Shown one piece after another: positions 1 to 7,277 of a stretch of 64,000 bases of DNA. The DNA comes from Micromonospora polyrhachis (GTDB taxonomy: Bacteria; Actinomycetota; Actinomycetes; Mycobacteriales; Micromonosporaceae): NCBI RefSeq assembly GCF_014203835.1, contig NZ_JACHJW010000001.1:5902501-5966500 (forward strand), written 5' to 3'. The notes under the pieces are model-generated. The model was not told the origin of the DNA. It made no database searches and saw nothing but the letters and a program-made list of their open reading frames with translations. The number at the start of each line of letters is the position of its first letter. Positions within the stretch are counted from its first letter, which is position 1. The position numbers were made by a program, and so were the translations under genes.

Positions 1-929
1 AACTCGTGGCCTGCGAGCTGGCCCCGTTCCGGGCCGCGATCGCGGCCGGGGTGCAGGCCGTGATGACCGGCCACCTGTTGGTGCCCGCCCTCGATCCCCG
101 TCGCCCGGCGACCCTGAGCCGGCGCATCCTGACCGGACTGCTTCGCGACGAACTGGGCTTCCAGGGGGTGGTGATCACTGACGGCATCGAGATGCGGGCG
201 GTCACCCACCGGTACGGCTTCGAGGCGGCGGCCGTACACGCGCTCGCCGCCGGTGCGGACGCCATCTGTGTCGGCGGGGAACACTCCGACGAGGGTTCCG
301 CTCGGCGGCTACGCGATGCGATCGTGGCGGCGGTGGTTGAGGGAACGCTGCCCGAGGAGCGGCTCGCCGAGGCCGCCAAACGGATCGAGCAGTTGGCCGC
401 CTGGACCATACAGGCCGGTTCCACCCGCCCGAAGTGGACCGGAGCCGACCAGAACGGCTCCGCGATCGGAACGGCGGCAGCCCGCCGGGCCGTACGGGTG
501 ACCGTCTCGCCACAGCACGACGGTGTCCTGCCGCTGACCGGACCGGCGCACGTGGTGGAGTTCGCGCCCCCGACCAACATCGCCATGGGTGCCGAGACAC
601 CGTGGGGGGTGGGTGCCCCGCTCGCCACGCTGCTGCCGGGCACCACGACCGTCCGGATCGGCGTTGAAGACCTGCCCCCGGATGTCGAGCCGTCCGCTGC
701 GCTGGTCGCCGACGCGAGGCACCGGCCGCTCGTACTGGTGGTTCGCGACCTGCACCGGCACGACTGGATGGCGGCGGCGGTGAGTCGAGCACTGGCCGCC
801 CGGCCGGACGCGGTCGTGGTCGAACTCGGTGTGCCCGCCCGGGTCGTCGGGGACGTGCATCTGGCCACCTACGGCGCGACCCGGGCCAGCGGCTGGGCTG
901 CGGCAAGCATCCTTGCCGGCCGCCCCTGA
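1..929 (+). CDS. Glycoside hydrolase family 3 protein (beta-N-acetylhexosaminidase-like), 5' truncated
   Basis: C-terminal part of a GH3 enzyme; the reading frame is open at the left edge, so the start and most of the catalytic barrel lie outside. Visible are MTGHLLVPALDP (the NagZ-type end of the barrel) and VVITDGIEM, whose Asp sits at the position of the GH3 catalytic nucleophile. After about residue 150 comes an Ala/Val-rich C-terminal domain. Members of this group release terminal N-acetylglucosamine from peptidoglycan fragments or other glycans, but the substrate cannot be set from a fragment. No neighbour suggests a dedicated glycan locus. Confidence 0.85.
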   Translation, partial: LVACELAPFRAAIAAGVQAVMTGHLLVPALDPRRPATLSRRILTGLLRDELGFQGVVITDGIEMRAVTHRYGFEAAAVHALAAGADAICVGGEHSDEGSARRLRDAIVAAVVEGTLPEERLAEAAKRIEQLAAWTIQAGSTRPKWTGADQNGSAIGTAAARRAVRVTVSPQHDGVLPLTGPAHVVEFAPPTNIAMGAETPWGVGAPLATLLPGTTTVRIGVEDLPPDVEPSAALVADARHRPLVLVVRDLHRHDWMAAAVSRALAARPDAVVVELGVPARVVGDVHLATYGATRASGWAAASILAGRP

Positions 930-949
930 CCGGTCCGCCACGGGTGCCC

Positions 950-1008
950 GTGGGACCTGCGCCGGGTCAGCGGTCAGTGGGACCTGCGCCGGGTCAGCGG
1001 TCAGTGGG
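950..1008. repeat. 27-bp tandem repeat overlapping the stop of the acetyltransferase gene
   Basis: Two identical 27-bp units (950-976 and 977-1003) followed by the start of a third. Read on the minus strand, each unit begins CCCACTGACCGCTGACC, i.e. the last His codon and TGA stop of the minus-strand gene, so the unit copies the gene's 3' end downstream of it. It lies between two converging genes. Confidence 0.9.
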
Positions 1009-1285
1009 TGGCGAGCAGGTCGGCGTATTCCGGGTGTCGATCGATGAAGGCGGCTACGAACGGGCAGCGAGCAACCACCCGGTCACCCCGTGCCCGGGTC
1101 TGGTCGAGGGCCTCCCGGACCAGTCGGCTGCCCACCCCCTGGCCGCTGACCGACGGGTCGACCTGGGTGTGGGTGAAGACGACCAGGCCGGGGCGCTGCT
1201 CGTAGCCGGCGAACCCAGCCAACGCGTCGTCGACCAGGATCTCGTAGCGGCGTCGGGCGGGATTGTCCTCGACCAGAAGATTCAC
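1001..1285 (-). CDS. Small GNAT-family N-acetyltransferase (YjdJ/COG2388-like)
   Basis: 94-residue single-domain acetyltransferase-like protein. Residues from GYEQRPGLVVFTHTQVDP to GQGVGSRLVREALDQ form the GNAT beta4-alpha3 acetyl-CoA pyrophosphate-binding region (Q-x-x-G-x-G/A form), and CPFVAAFIDRHPEYADL is the C-terminal signature of the small YjdJ-type group. The GTG at 1285 is chosen because a GGGGGA ribosome site lies about 10 nt upstream; an upstream ATG would add 27 unconserved residues. Substrate is unknown. The gene converges on the GH3 gene, and its last codon and stop are duplicated in the adjoining tandem repeat. Confidence 0.8.
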   Translation of the reverse strand: MNLLVEDNPARRRYEILVDDALAGFAGYEQRPGLVVFTHTQVDPSVSGQGVGSRLVREALDQTRARGDRVVARCPFVAAFIDRHPEYADLLATH

Positions 1286-1390
1286 CGCGCCATTGTCCCC
1301 CGGGGTGGCCCGGTCGTGGGGCTTGCGGGCAGATCCCGGGGCAGTCGTGGTGGGCCGGAGGTGCATTCGCCTCGTACCCTTGGCCGGGTG

Positions 1391-1744
1391 ATGACTCGAC
1401 GTACGTCCCCCTCGGCGTCCGCCCTCCGTCGTACCGCCGGTCTCTTCGCCGGCCTTGCTCTCGGTCTGGCCGTCCTGACCGGCTGCAACTCCGAAGGTGC
1501 CAGCACCGACTGCGGGGTCGACGCCTGCACCGTCACCTTCAACCGGGGCGTCGATGCTCGGGCGAGCGTGCTCGGTGTCGAGGCCAAACTGGTCGGGGTC
1601 GACAACGACATGGCGACCATCGAGGTCGCGGGTGAGCGGTTGACCCTCACCGTCGGGCAGCAGGCGACCGAGGTGGGTGGCCTGTCGGTGGTGCTGGAGA
1701 GCGTCACCGACGACACGATCGCGGTGCGGATCGCCCGGAACTGA
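1391..1744 (+). CDS. Small secreted lipoprotein of unknown function
   Basis: 117 residues. Twin-Arg-like basic N-terminus, a hydrophobic segment (residues about 17-32) and the lipobox LTGC predict a lipoprotein anchored outside the membrane. The mature part, about 85 residues, contains a second Cys pair (DCGVDACTV) and short beta-rich stretches (VTFNRGVDARASV, MATIEVAGERLTLTVG). I do not recognise a family. ATG 1391 is used; GTG 1388 is equally possible, and neither has a strong ribosome site. It is divergent from the acetyltransferase gene, sharing a 105-bp intergenic region. Confidence 0.7.
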   Translation: MTRRTSPSASALRRTAGLFAGLALGLAVLTGCNSEGASTDCGVDACTVTFNRGVDARASVLGVEAKLVGVDNDMATIEVAGERLTLTVGQQATEVGGLSVVLESVTDDTIAVRIARN

Positions 1745-1748
1745 GCCG

Positions 1749-1843
1749 GCGGGCCGACCTACGGCTGACGGTTGGGCGTGCGGGCCGACCTATGGCTGAC
1801 GGTTGGGCGTGCGGGCCGGCATGCGGGTGGTGACGGTTGGGCG
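1749..1843. repeat. 31-bp tandem repeat downstream of the lipoprotein gene
   Basis: Units at 1749-1779 and 1780-1810 differ at one base (ctacggctgacgg versus ctatggctgacgg); a degenerate third copy follows to about 1843. It starts 4 nt after the lipoprotein stop and fills most of the gap to the DUF1206 gene. Confidence 0.85.
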
Positions 1844-1887
1844 CGGGTCACGTTTGGAAATCTCGGCGACGGGTGAATTGAGTCGCC

Positions 1888-2709
1888 ATGTCGTTGACCC
1901 GTGACGCTCAGGCCGCCGCCACCCGTACTGCGGACAATGGCCTGCTCGAAACCCTCGCCCGAGCCGGTTTCATCGGTTACGGGATCGTCCACCTGCTCTT
2001 CGCCTGGCTGGCCCTGCAGATCGCCTTCGACCGGCCCACGGAGGAGGGCGACCAGTCCGGCGCACTGCGTACCCTGGCGGCGCAGCCGTTGGGGAAGTTC
2101 CTGGTCGTCGCCATCTGCGTCGGTCTCGTCGCGATGGCGGTGTGGCAGGCGCTGGAAGCCGCCGTAGGTCATCGTGACGAGCAAGGCCGGCAGCGGCTGT
2201 TGGAGCGGATCACTTCCGCCGGTCGCGCGCTCGTCTACCTCTACTTCGCCTGGACCGGCGTCAAGGTGGTGCGTAACGCCGCCTCCTCCAGCGCGGACAA
2301 GCAGCAGGCCCTGACCGAGCAGGTGATGTCCTCCACTGGCGGTCGGTGGCTGGTCGGTCTGGTCGGACTGGGCCTGGCCGCCCTCGGGGCGGGGCTGGTC
2401 TACTACGGTGCGGTCAAGCGCTTCGAGCGGCACCTGAAGACCGAGCAGATGAGCGCCCAGGTGCGGAAGGTGAGCCGCCGCCTCGGTATGGCCGGCTACG
2501 TGGCCAAGGGCGTCGCGTACGGCATCGCCGGGCTGCTCGTACTGGTCGCCGCGGTGCGCTACGACCCCGAGAAGGCCCGGGGCCTGGACGGTGCGCTGCA
2601 CACGCTGCGGGAGCAACCGTACGGAGCGGTGTTGCTCGTTCTTGTCGCCCTGGGCATCGCCTCCTTCGCGACCTTCTGCCTGGTGCAGTCGAAGTATCGC
2701 AAGGTCTGA
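1888..2709 (+). CDS. DUF1206 family membrane protein
   Basis: 273-residue integral membrane protein built from three repeats of a two-helix unit, the layout of DUF1206. Each repeat opens with a glycine-rich helix start (ARAGFIGYGIVHLLFAW, ITSAGRALVYLYFAW, GMAGYVAKGVAYGIAG) and ends with a second hydrophobic helix (FLVVAICVGLVAMAVW; WLVGLVGLGLAALGAG; AVLLVLVALGIASFATF). Biochemical role is unknown. ATG 1888 is the natural start, just before the soluble N-terminus. A strong hairpin at 2761-2801 separates it from the mechanosensitive channel gene. Confidence 0.9.
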   Translation: MSLTRDAQAAATRTADNGLLETLARAGFIGYGIVHLLFAWLALQIAFDRPTEEGDQSGALRTLAAQPLGKFLVVAICVGLVAMAVWQALEAAVGHRDEQGRQRLLERITSAGRALVYLYFAWTGVKVVRNAASSSADKQQALTEQVMSSTGGRWLVGLVGLGLAALGAGLVYYGAVKRFERHLKTEQMSAQVRKVSRRLGMAGYVAKGVAYGIAGLLVLVAAVRYDPEKARGLDGALHTLREQPYGAVLLVLVALGIASFATFCLVQSKYRKV

Positions 2710-2760
2710 TTCAGGGTTTAGTCCTGGACAAAAGGGCTAAATTGCCCGCTATCCCACTTT

Positions 2761-2801
2761 GTCGAAGACCGCCAGTCACCGACCGACGGGCGGTCTTCGA
2801 C
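2761..2801. terminator. 13-bp-stem hairpin between DUF1206 and mscS
   Basis: Perfect arms GTCGAAGACCGCC (2761-2773) and GGCGGTCTTCGAC (2789-2801) with a 15-nt loop. There is no T-run, as is usual for high-GC actinobacteria. It may terminate the DUF1206 transcript or act as a leader structure for the channel gene, whose start is 33 bp away. Confidence 0.7.
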
Positions 2802-2833
2802 TGCGTACTGGTTCATGGGGAAGGAGCTACCCG

Positions 2834-4030
2834 GTGCAGACCTACCTAGGGACGATCGTCGGTGTGCTGGCCGCCGCCGCGATCGCCCTCATCGTGGTGG
2901 CGGTGGTCCACCGGCTCGTCCGGCCACTCGGCCGGCGATCCCTGCTGATGCGGGAACTGTCCGACCACTCCTACCGCCCGTTCCGGGTGGCGGTCACCGT
3001 CCTCGCCGTGCAGTTCGCCGTACGGGCCACCACCGGCTATGCCGTCGGCGAGCCGTGGCGGCAGGCGCTGCTGCACATCCTGGTGCTGGTCGTCATCGTC
3101 ACCACCGCGTGGCTGGTGGCGTCGCTGCTCCTGGTCACCGAGGACACCGCGCTGGCCCGGTTCCGCACCGACGTGCCGGACAACCGCCAGGCCCGGCGGA
3201 TCAAGACCCAGGTACGGATCCTGCGTCGGGTCACGGTGGCGGCCATCGTGGTGCTGACCATCGGCGTCGCCCTGATGACCTTCCCCAGTGTGCGGGGGGT
3301 CGGCGCGAGTGTGCTCGCCTCCGCCGGTGTGATCGGTGCGGTGGCGGCCCTCGCGGCGCAGAGCGTCCTGGGCAACGTCTTCGCCGGAGTGCAACTGGCG
3401 TTCAGCGACGCGGTACGCCTCGACGACGTGGTGGTGGTCGAGGGGGAGTGGGGGCGGATCGAAGAGATGACCCTCAGTTATGTCGTGGTGCAGATCTGGG
3501 ACGACCGGCGACTGATCCTGCCCACCTCGTACTTCACCACCAAGCCGTTCCAGAACTGGACCCGGACCCAGGCCGCCGTGCTCGGCACGGCCGAGTTCGA
3601 GGTGGACTGGTCGGTACCGGTGCAGACGATGCGGGAGGAACTGCGGCGTGCCGTGGAGGGCACCGAACTGTGGGACGGTCGGGTCTGCGTACTCCAGGTC
3701 ACCGACGCCGTCGGTGGGGTGGTCCGGATACGGGCGCTGGTCAGCGCGGCGGACAGCCCCAGCCTGTGGGACCTGCGCTGCCTCGTACGCGAGCACCTGG
3801 TCGGCTGGCTCCGGGACCAGCGACCCACCGCCCTACCCCGTACGCGCACCGAGATAGGCGACGCGAACAGCGACCTCGCCTGGCAGTGGGTCCAGCCCCG
3901 GCGACCGAACCCGACCCCGGCCGAGCAGGGCGTACCGGATGACGCGCGAGTCTTCGGCGGCAGCGACGACGGCGACGCCCGGAGCACCACCTTCGTCGGC
4001 CCCGAGGAACCGGTCGACGCGCCGCGTTGA
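2834..4030 (+). CDS. MscS-family mechanosensitive ion channel
   Basis: 398 residues. Four N-terminal hydrophobic segments precede the pore-lining TM3-like helix (GASVLASAGVIGAVAALAAQSVLGN) and the MscS beta domain (DAVRLDDVVVVEGEWGRIEEM, then LPTSYFTTKPFQNWTR). Such channels open under membrane tension and release osmolytes on hypo-osmotic shock. The GTG at 2834 is chosen because GGGGAAGGAGC lies 8-10 nt upstream and the protein then begins just before the first membrane helix. The C-terminal tail (about 45 residues after QWVQPRRPNP) is polar and probably disordered in the cytoplasm. Confidence 0.93.
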   Translation: MQTYLGTIVGVLAAAAIALIVVAVVHRLVRPLGRRSLLMRELSDHSYRPFRVAVTVLAVQFAVRATTGYAVGEPWRQALLHILVLVVIVTTAWLVASLLLVTEDTALARFRTDVPDNRQARRIKTQVRILRRVTVAAIVVLTIGVALMTFPSVRGVGASVLASAGVIGAVAALAAQSVLGNVFAGVQLAFSDAVRLDDVVVVEGEWGRIEEMTLSYVVVQIWDDRRLILPTSYFTTKPFQNWTRTQAAVLGTAEFEVDWSVPVQTMREELRRAVEGTELWDGRVCVLQVTDAVGGVVRIRALVSAADSPSLWDLRCLVREHLVGWLRDQRPTALPRTRTEIGDANSDLAWQWVQPRRPNPTPAEQGVPDDARVFGGSDDGDARSTTFVGPEEPVDAPR

Positions 4031-4217
4031 CCGGCAGCGGTGTCGACCTGGGCGGTTGGGCCATGGCCAGGGCCGTGGAGCGGGACAATCGTGCCAGCAG
4101 GACCGATCTGTTCCCACCGAGGTCAAGGCCTGGGTAGAGGATTGACCGCCACGAAGGCGGGGCATACACCCCGGGCACGGGAAAACAGGACCTCGGGTAC
4201 CAGGAAAGGAGGACACC

Positions 4218-4655
4218 ATGGCCGATGCTGCCAAGGGCACCACCCCCCGGCCGGTTGGCGAACAGACGACGGCCGAGCTGGTGCAACGGGCGACCGAGCA
4301 GCTCTCCCGACTGGTGCGCGACGAGATGGCGCTGGCCCGCGCCGAACTCGTCGAGAAGGGGAAACACGCCGGGCTGGGCGCAGGACTGTTCGGTGCGGGC
4401 GGGGTCCTCGCCCTGTTCGGAGCCGGGACGCTCGTCACCACGATCATCCTGGCGTTGGCGTTGGCGATGCCCGCCTGGCTCGCCGCGTTGATCGTGACGG
4501 TGGCGCTGTTCGTCCTGGCCGCGATCCTGGCGTTGATCGGTAGAAAGCAGGTTCAGCAGGCGGTGCCGCTGGTGCCGACGGCGGCTGCGGAGAGCGTACG
4601 CGCCGATCTGGCAACGGCCAGCTCAGCCTTGCGGGATCGGGGGCGGGCGGTATGA
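4218..4655 (+). CDS. Phage-holin-family protein (actinobacterial Holin-X type, PF07332)
   Basis: 145 residues: an amphipathic N-terminal helix (ELVQRATEQLSRLVRDEMALARAE) followed by two membrane segments (about residues 50-75 and 80-105) and a short polar tail. This is the housekeeping actinobacterial member of the holin 3_6 family, not evidence of a prophage. A textbook AGGAAAGGAGG ribosome site precedes the ATG. It is first in a translationally coupled trio with the DUF3618 and DUF4235 genes (ATGA and GTGA overlaps), which suggests a joint membrane-associated role. Confidence 0.9.
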   Translation: MADAAKGTTPRPVGEQTTAELVQRATEQLSRLVRDEMALARAELVEKGKHAGLGAGLFGAGGVLALFGAGTLVTTIILALALAMPAWLAALIVTVALFVLAAILALIGRKQVQQAVPLVPTAAAESVRADLATASSALRDRGRAV

Positions 4656-4972
4656 CGATCAACAACGGGATGGGTGACCGGGAGGCGTTGCAGGCCGAGA
4701 TCCGGCGCACCCGGGCGGAGTTGGGCGAGACCATCGAGGCGCTGGCCGCGAAGGCGGACGTGAAGGCGCGACTGCGGAGTACGGCCACCCAGACCAAGGA
4801 GCGGGTTCGGCTACAGGCTGACCGGGCGGCCGGTGCGGTCCGGCGACCGGTACGTGATGCCGGGCAACTCGCTCGTCGCAACATCGTTCCGGCCGCTGTC
4901 GTCGGTGCGGCGGCGGTGGGGACGGCGGCTATCGTGATCTTGATATTGGTGATGCGCAGGAGGCACAGGTGA
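4652..4972 (+). CDS. DUF3618 domain protein
   Basis: 106 residues. N-terminal DUF3618 helix signature (DREALQAEIRRTRAELGETIEALAAKADVKAR), a basic coiled region, then one C-terminal membrane helix (AAVVGAAAVGTAAIVILILV) ending in MRRRHR. Its start overlaps the holin-like gene by 4 bp (ATGA). Probably a membrane-tethered coiled-coil partner of its two neighbours; no biochemical role is established for the family. Confidence 0.9.
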   Translation: MTINNGMGDREALQAEIRRTRAELGETIEALAAKADVKARLRSTATQTKERVRLQADRAAGAVRRPVRDAGQLARRNIVPAAVVGAAAVGTAAIVILILVMRRRHR

Positions 4973-5241
4973 GCAAGGCCATCAACCGGGCGGTCTACAA
5001 GCCGGTGGGCATGTTGCTGGGGATCGGCGCGGGTGTGCTCGCGGGCGCACTGTTCAAGCAGGTATGGAAACTGACGGCGGGTGACGGCGAAGCGCCGCGG
5101 GCCACCGATGAGGACCACGGCTGGGGCGAGATCCTGGCCGCTGCCGCGTTGCAGGGCGCGATCTTCGCTGTGGTCAAGGCGGCCGTCGATCGGGGCGGCG
5201 CGGTGGGCGTACGTCGACTCACCGGCAGTTGGCCCGACTGA
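4969..5241 (+). CDS. DUF4235 domain protein
   Basis: 90-residue small membrane protein with two hydrophobic segments (PVGMLLGIGAGVLAGALF and EILAAAALQGAIFAVVKAAV) and the family's C-terminal ending, DRGGAVGVRRLTGSWPD. GTGA overlap with the DUF3618 gene makes it the last gene of the trio. A hairpin begins 10 bp after its stop. Function unknown. Confidence 0.88.
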   Translation: MSKAINRAVYKPVGMLLGIGAGVLAGALFKQVWKLTAGDGEAPRATDEDHGWGEILAAAALQGAIFAVVKAAVDRGGAVGVRRLTGSWPD

Positions 5242-5250
5242 GGTGTTAGA

Positions 5251-5292
5251 AAGGGTCCCTTTCCATCGTTCTTTGGATAGAAAGGGACCCTT
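5251..5292. terminator. Terminator-like palindrome of the GGAAGG repeat family
   Basis: Arms AAGGGTCCCTTTC (5251-5263) and GAAAGGGACCCTT (5280-5292), 13 bp perfect, 16-nt loop. It ends the holin/DUF3618/DUF4235 operon. Related palindromes occur after thrS and after the desaturase gene. Confidence 0.75.
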
Positions 5293-5415
5293 CCTTCGTC
5301 TGGCGGGGGCGGGGAGAGGTGGCCCGGTGGGGTGGACGGTTCGACCGTCGCCGGGAGTGTGGGAAGCGATGAAGTTCGTCGGTCCTCAGGTCACATGTCG
5401 GAGAATTTCGTCGGG

Positions 5416-5583
5416 TAGGCTGTGCGAAGTTTTTGCGTACGTGGTTTGCTGTTCCACGCTGTTGAGAGATGGCGTGGGTTGAGGGAAGTCCTCCTTCGTG
5501 GGGGCCGACTCAGGCGCCGCTGCTCGAAAACGGCCAATCGGCCGCACGGCGTGCTCGGCCGCCAGTTTTAGAAGGAGATACAC
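5416..5583 (+). promoter_or_regulatory. Probable promoter and long leader of the cold-shock gene
   Basis: TAGGCT (5416-5421) fits a TANNNT -10 box; no clear -35 is visible. It would give an untranslated leader of about 155 nt, a length typical of cspA-type leaders that fold differently in the cold. The leader ends with AAGGAGATACAC directly before the ATG, a near-ideal ribosome site. Nothing else is seen in 5293-5583. Confidence 0.45.
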
Positions 5584-5787
5584 ATGGCGCAGGGAACCGT
5601 GAAGTGGTTCAACGCAGACAAGGGCTTCGGCTTCATCACCGTCGATGGCGGGGGTGCTGACGTCTTCGTCCACTTCTCGGCCATCCAGTCCAGCGGCTAC
5701 CGCACGCTGGAGGAGAACCAGCGGGTGGAGTTCGAGATCGCTCAGGGCCAGAAGGGCCCGCAGGCGGAGCAGGTCCGCCCCATCTGA
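5584..5787 (+). CDS. Cold-shock-domain protein (CspA family)
   Basis: 67 residues, the usual length of a single cold-shock domain. RNP1 KGFGFI (13-18) and RNP2 VFVHF (27-31) are intact, so it should bind single-stranded RNA/DNA and act as an RNA chaperone in the cytoplasm. Strong AAGGAG ribosome site and long leader suggest high, post-transcriptionally controlled expression. Monocistronic: bounded by a promoter region and a 16-bp-stem terminator. Confidence 0.97.
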   Translation: MAQGTVKWFNADKGFGFITVDGGGADVFVHFSAIQSSGYRTLEENQRVEFEIAQGQKGPQAEQVRPI

Positions 5788-5871
5788 TCCGGTGCCGGCC
5801 GGCTGCCGCCGGCCACGAGGTATCCGGCCACCAAGAATCCGACCACGTCAGGGTTCGGCCACGGATCAACG

Positions 5872-5908
5872 ATCGAGCCCCGCACTCTGTTCGAGTGCGG
5901 GGCTCGAT
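5872..5908 (+). terminator. Strong intrinsic terminator of the cold-shock gene
   Basis: Perfect 16-bp stem: ATCGAGCCCCGCACTC (5872-5887) and its complement (5893-5908) around a 5-nt loop TGTTC, followed by gccgtttgg. Confidence 0.9.
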
Positions 5909-5952
5909 GCCGTTTGGTCCCGCGCGACTGGCGCTTGCGCGAGTTGTGGCGT

Positions 5953-6066
5953 AGGTGGAGCGCCGGCTGCGATGCCAGGGGGGCGCCGCGCCAGCCGGGG
6001 CGGTCAGGTGGAGCGCCGGCTGCGGTGCCAGGTGGGGTGCCGTGCCGGCCGGGGCGGTCAGGTGGA
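5953..6066. repeat. 53/54-bp tandem repeat spanning the stop of the small membrane protein gene
   Basis: Units 5953-6005 and 6006-6059 (about 85% identical) plus the first bases of a third. On the minus strand each unit carries CTCCACCTGACCGCC, which includes the last codons and TGA (6058-6060) of the minus-strand gene, so the gene end is repeated downstream. Confidence 0.85.
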
Positions 6067-6264
6067 GGGCGTACGGTCTCGCCGGCTGCGTAGGCCGAGG
6101 ACCAGGGAACCGACCCCGACCAGCGCGACGAGCGGGCCGATCATCGCCCAGAGGGTCACCCCGGTCATCATGCTGCCCTCGACGTGGCCCAGCCCCTGCA
6201 CCGTCCACATCGCTCCCATGATGACCGCCAGCAGGCCGAGCGTGAGCGGTAGCCAACCCTTCAT
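6058..6264 (-). CDS. Small two-helix membrane protein, unknown function
   Basis: 68 residues from ATG 6264, which has GGAAGGAAG just upstream; longer starts reach into the promoter of tam. Two hydrophobic helices (WLPLTLGLLAVIMGAMWTV and MTGVTLWAMIGPLVALVGVG) are joined by a short loop and followed by a basic tail RSRRDR. No family recognised. Divergent from tam; its stop lies in a tandem repeat. Confidence 0.65.
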   Translation of the reverse strand: MKGWLPLTLGLLAVIMGAMWTVQGLGHVEGSMMTGVTLWAMIGPLVALVGVGSLVLGLRSRRDRTPST

Positions 6265-6392
6265 CGTCTTCCTTCCGACGCTTACGGCCAGGGAGTTGCC
6301 CCTGGCCAGCGCTCCGAGCCTAGCTTGTGCCCGGCGTGATCTCCGCATTATGGTCAGTCACAAGACGGACGTACGGTTTTTTGGGAGGCGTC

Positions 6393-7262
6393 ATGTGGGA
6401 TCCCACGACCTATCGCCGGTACGACGCCGAGCGGTCCCGGCCGTTCGACGAGTTGCTCACCCGGGTGGCCGCCGAGCACCCGCGCGCGGTGGCCGACCTC
6501 GGCTGCGGACCGGGCAACCTTACTGTGCGCCTCGCCGAACGTTGGCCCGCTGCTCGGATCAGTGGACGCGACTCGTCGACGGAGATGATCGAGGAGGCCG
6601 CCCGGCTCGGCTCCACCGTCGATTTCCGCGTCGGTGACCTGCGCGACTTCACCCCTGAACCGGACGTCGACGTGGTGGTCAGCAACGCCGCCCTGCAGTG
6701 GGTGCCCGACCACGAGACGCTGCTCGCCCGCTGGGCCCGGGAACTGGCCCCCGCCTCCTGGATCGCGGTCCAGCTGCCCAACAACTTCGACGCCGCCTCA
6801 CACCGGACTCTGCGGCAGCTCGCCGCCGAGCCCCACTGGCGTCAGGTCGTGGCACCGGTGCTGCGTGCCGATCCGGTCCGGAGTCTCGGCGACTATGTGG
6901 ACCTGATGGTCGGTGTCGGCTGTGCGGTGGACGCCTGGGAAACTACCTACGTGCACCTGCTGCCGGCCCGGGAGCTGGCTGCCCCGGACGCGGCCGACCC
7001 GGCATCAGCGAGCCCGGCATCAGCGAGCCCGACCCCAGCCAGCCCGACCCCAGCTTTCGGGCGGGGCGAGCATCCGGTCCTCACCTGGCTGGACGGCACC
7101 GCCCTGCGTCCGGTACGCGCCGTGCTTGGTGGCCCCGGGCCGGAGTGGGACCGGTTCCGCACCGAGTTGGGCGATCGGCTCGCCGAGGCGTACCCGGTCC
7201 GGGACGGGTGGGTGCAGTTTCCGTACCGTCGGGTCTTCTTCGTCGCCCGGACCCGTACCTGA
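6393..7262 (+). CDS. tam: Trans-aconitate 2-methyltransferase
   Basis: 289 residues. Opens with the Tam signature MWDPTTYRRYDAERSRPF and has the SAM-binding motif I VADLGCGPGNLT, motif II region GRDSSTEMIEEA and the conserved NAALQWVPDHE. The enzyme methylates trans-aconitate, a by-product of aconitase that inhibits the citric acid cycle. ATG 6393 has GGAGG 5-9 nt upstream. Unusual: residues about 203-222 are an in-frame repeat-encoded Ser/Ala/Pro stretch within the C-terminal part, likely a surface loop. 15 bp separate it from the deaminase gene, so the two are probably co-transcribed. Confidence 0.88.
   Translation: MWDPTTYRRYDAERSRPFDELLTRVAAEHPRAVADLGCGPGNLTVRLAERWPAARISGRDSSTEMIEEAARLGSTVDFRVGDLRDFTPEPDVDVVVSNAALQWVPDHETLLARWARELAPASWIAVQLPNNFDAASHRTLRQLAAEPHWRQVVAPVLRADPVRSLGDYVDLMVGVGCAVDAWETTYVHLLPARELAAPDAADPASASPASASPTPASPTPAFGRGEHPVLTWLDGTALRPVRAVLGGPGPEWDRFRTELGDRLAEAYPVRDGWVQFPYRRVFFVARTRT
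7001..7060 (+). repeat. 15-bp in-frame coding repeat inside tam
   Basis: Units GGCATCAGCGAGCCC twice, then GACCCCAGCCAGCCC and a degenerate copy. Encodes an alternating Ala/Ser/Pro/Thr loop; a likely length-variable site. Confidence 0.85.
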
Positions 7263-7277
7263 CCAGAGGGAGAATTC

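Noticed and set aside
944-1390. N-terminal extension of the small lipoprotein starting at 944
   Set aside because: It would bury the signal peptide and crosses the acetyltransferase gene on the other strand.
4218-4655. Holin-family gene as evidence for a prophage
   Set aside because: No endolysin, structural or integrase genes nearby; this holin type is a conserved chromosomal actinobacterial gene.
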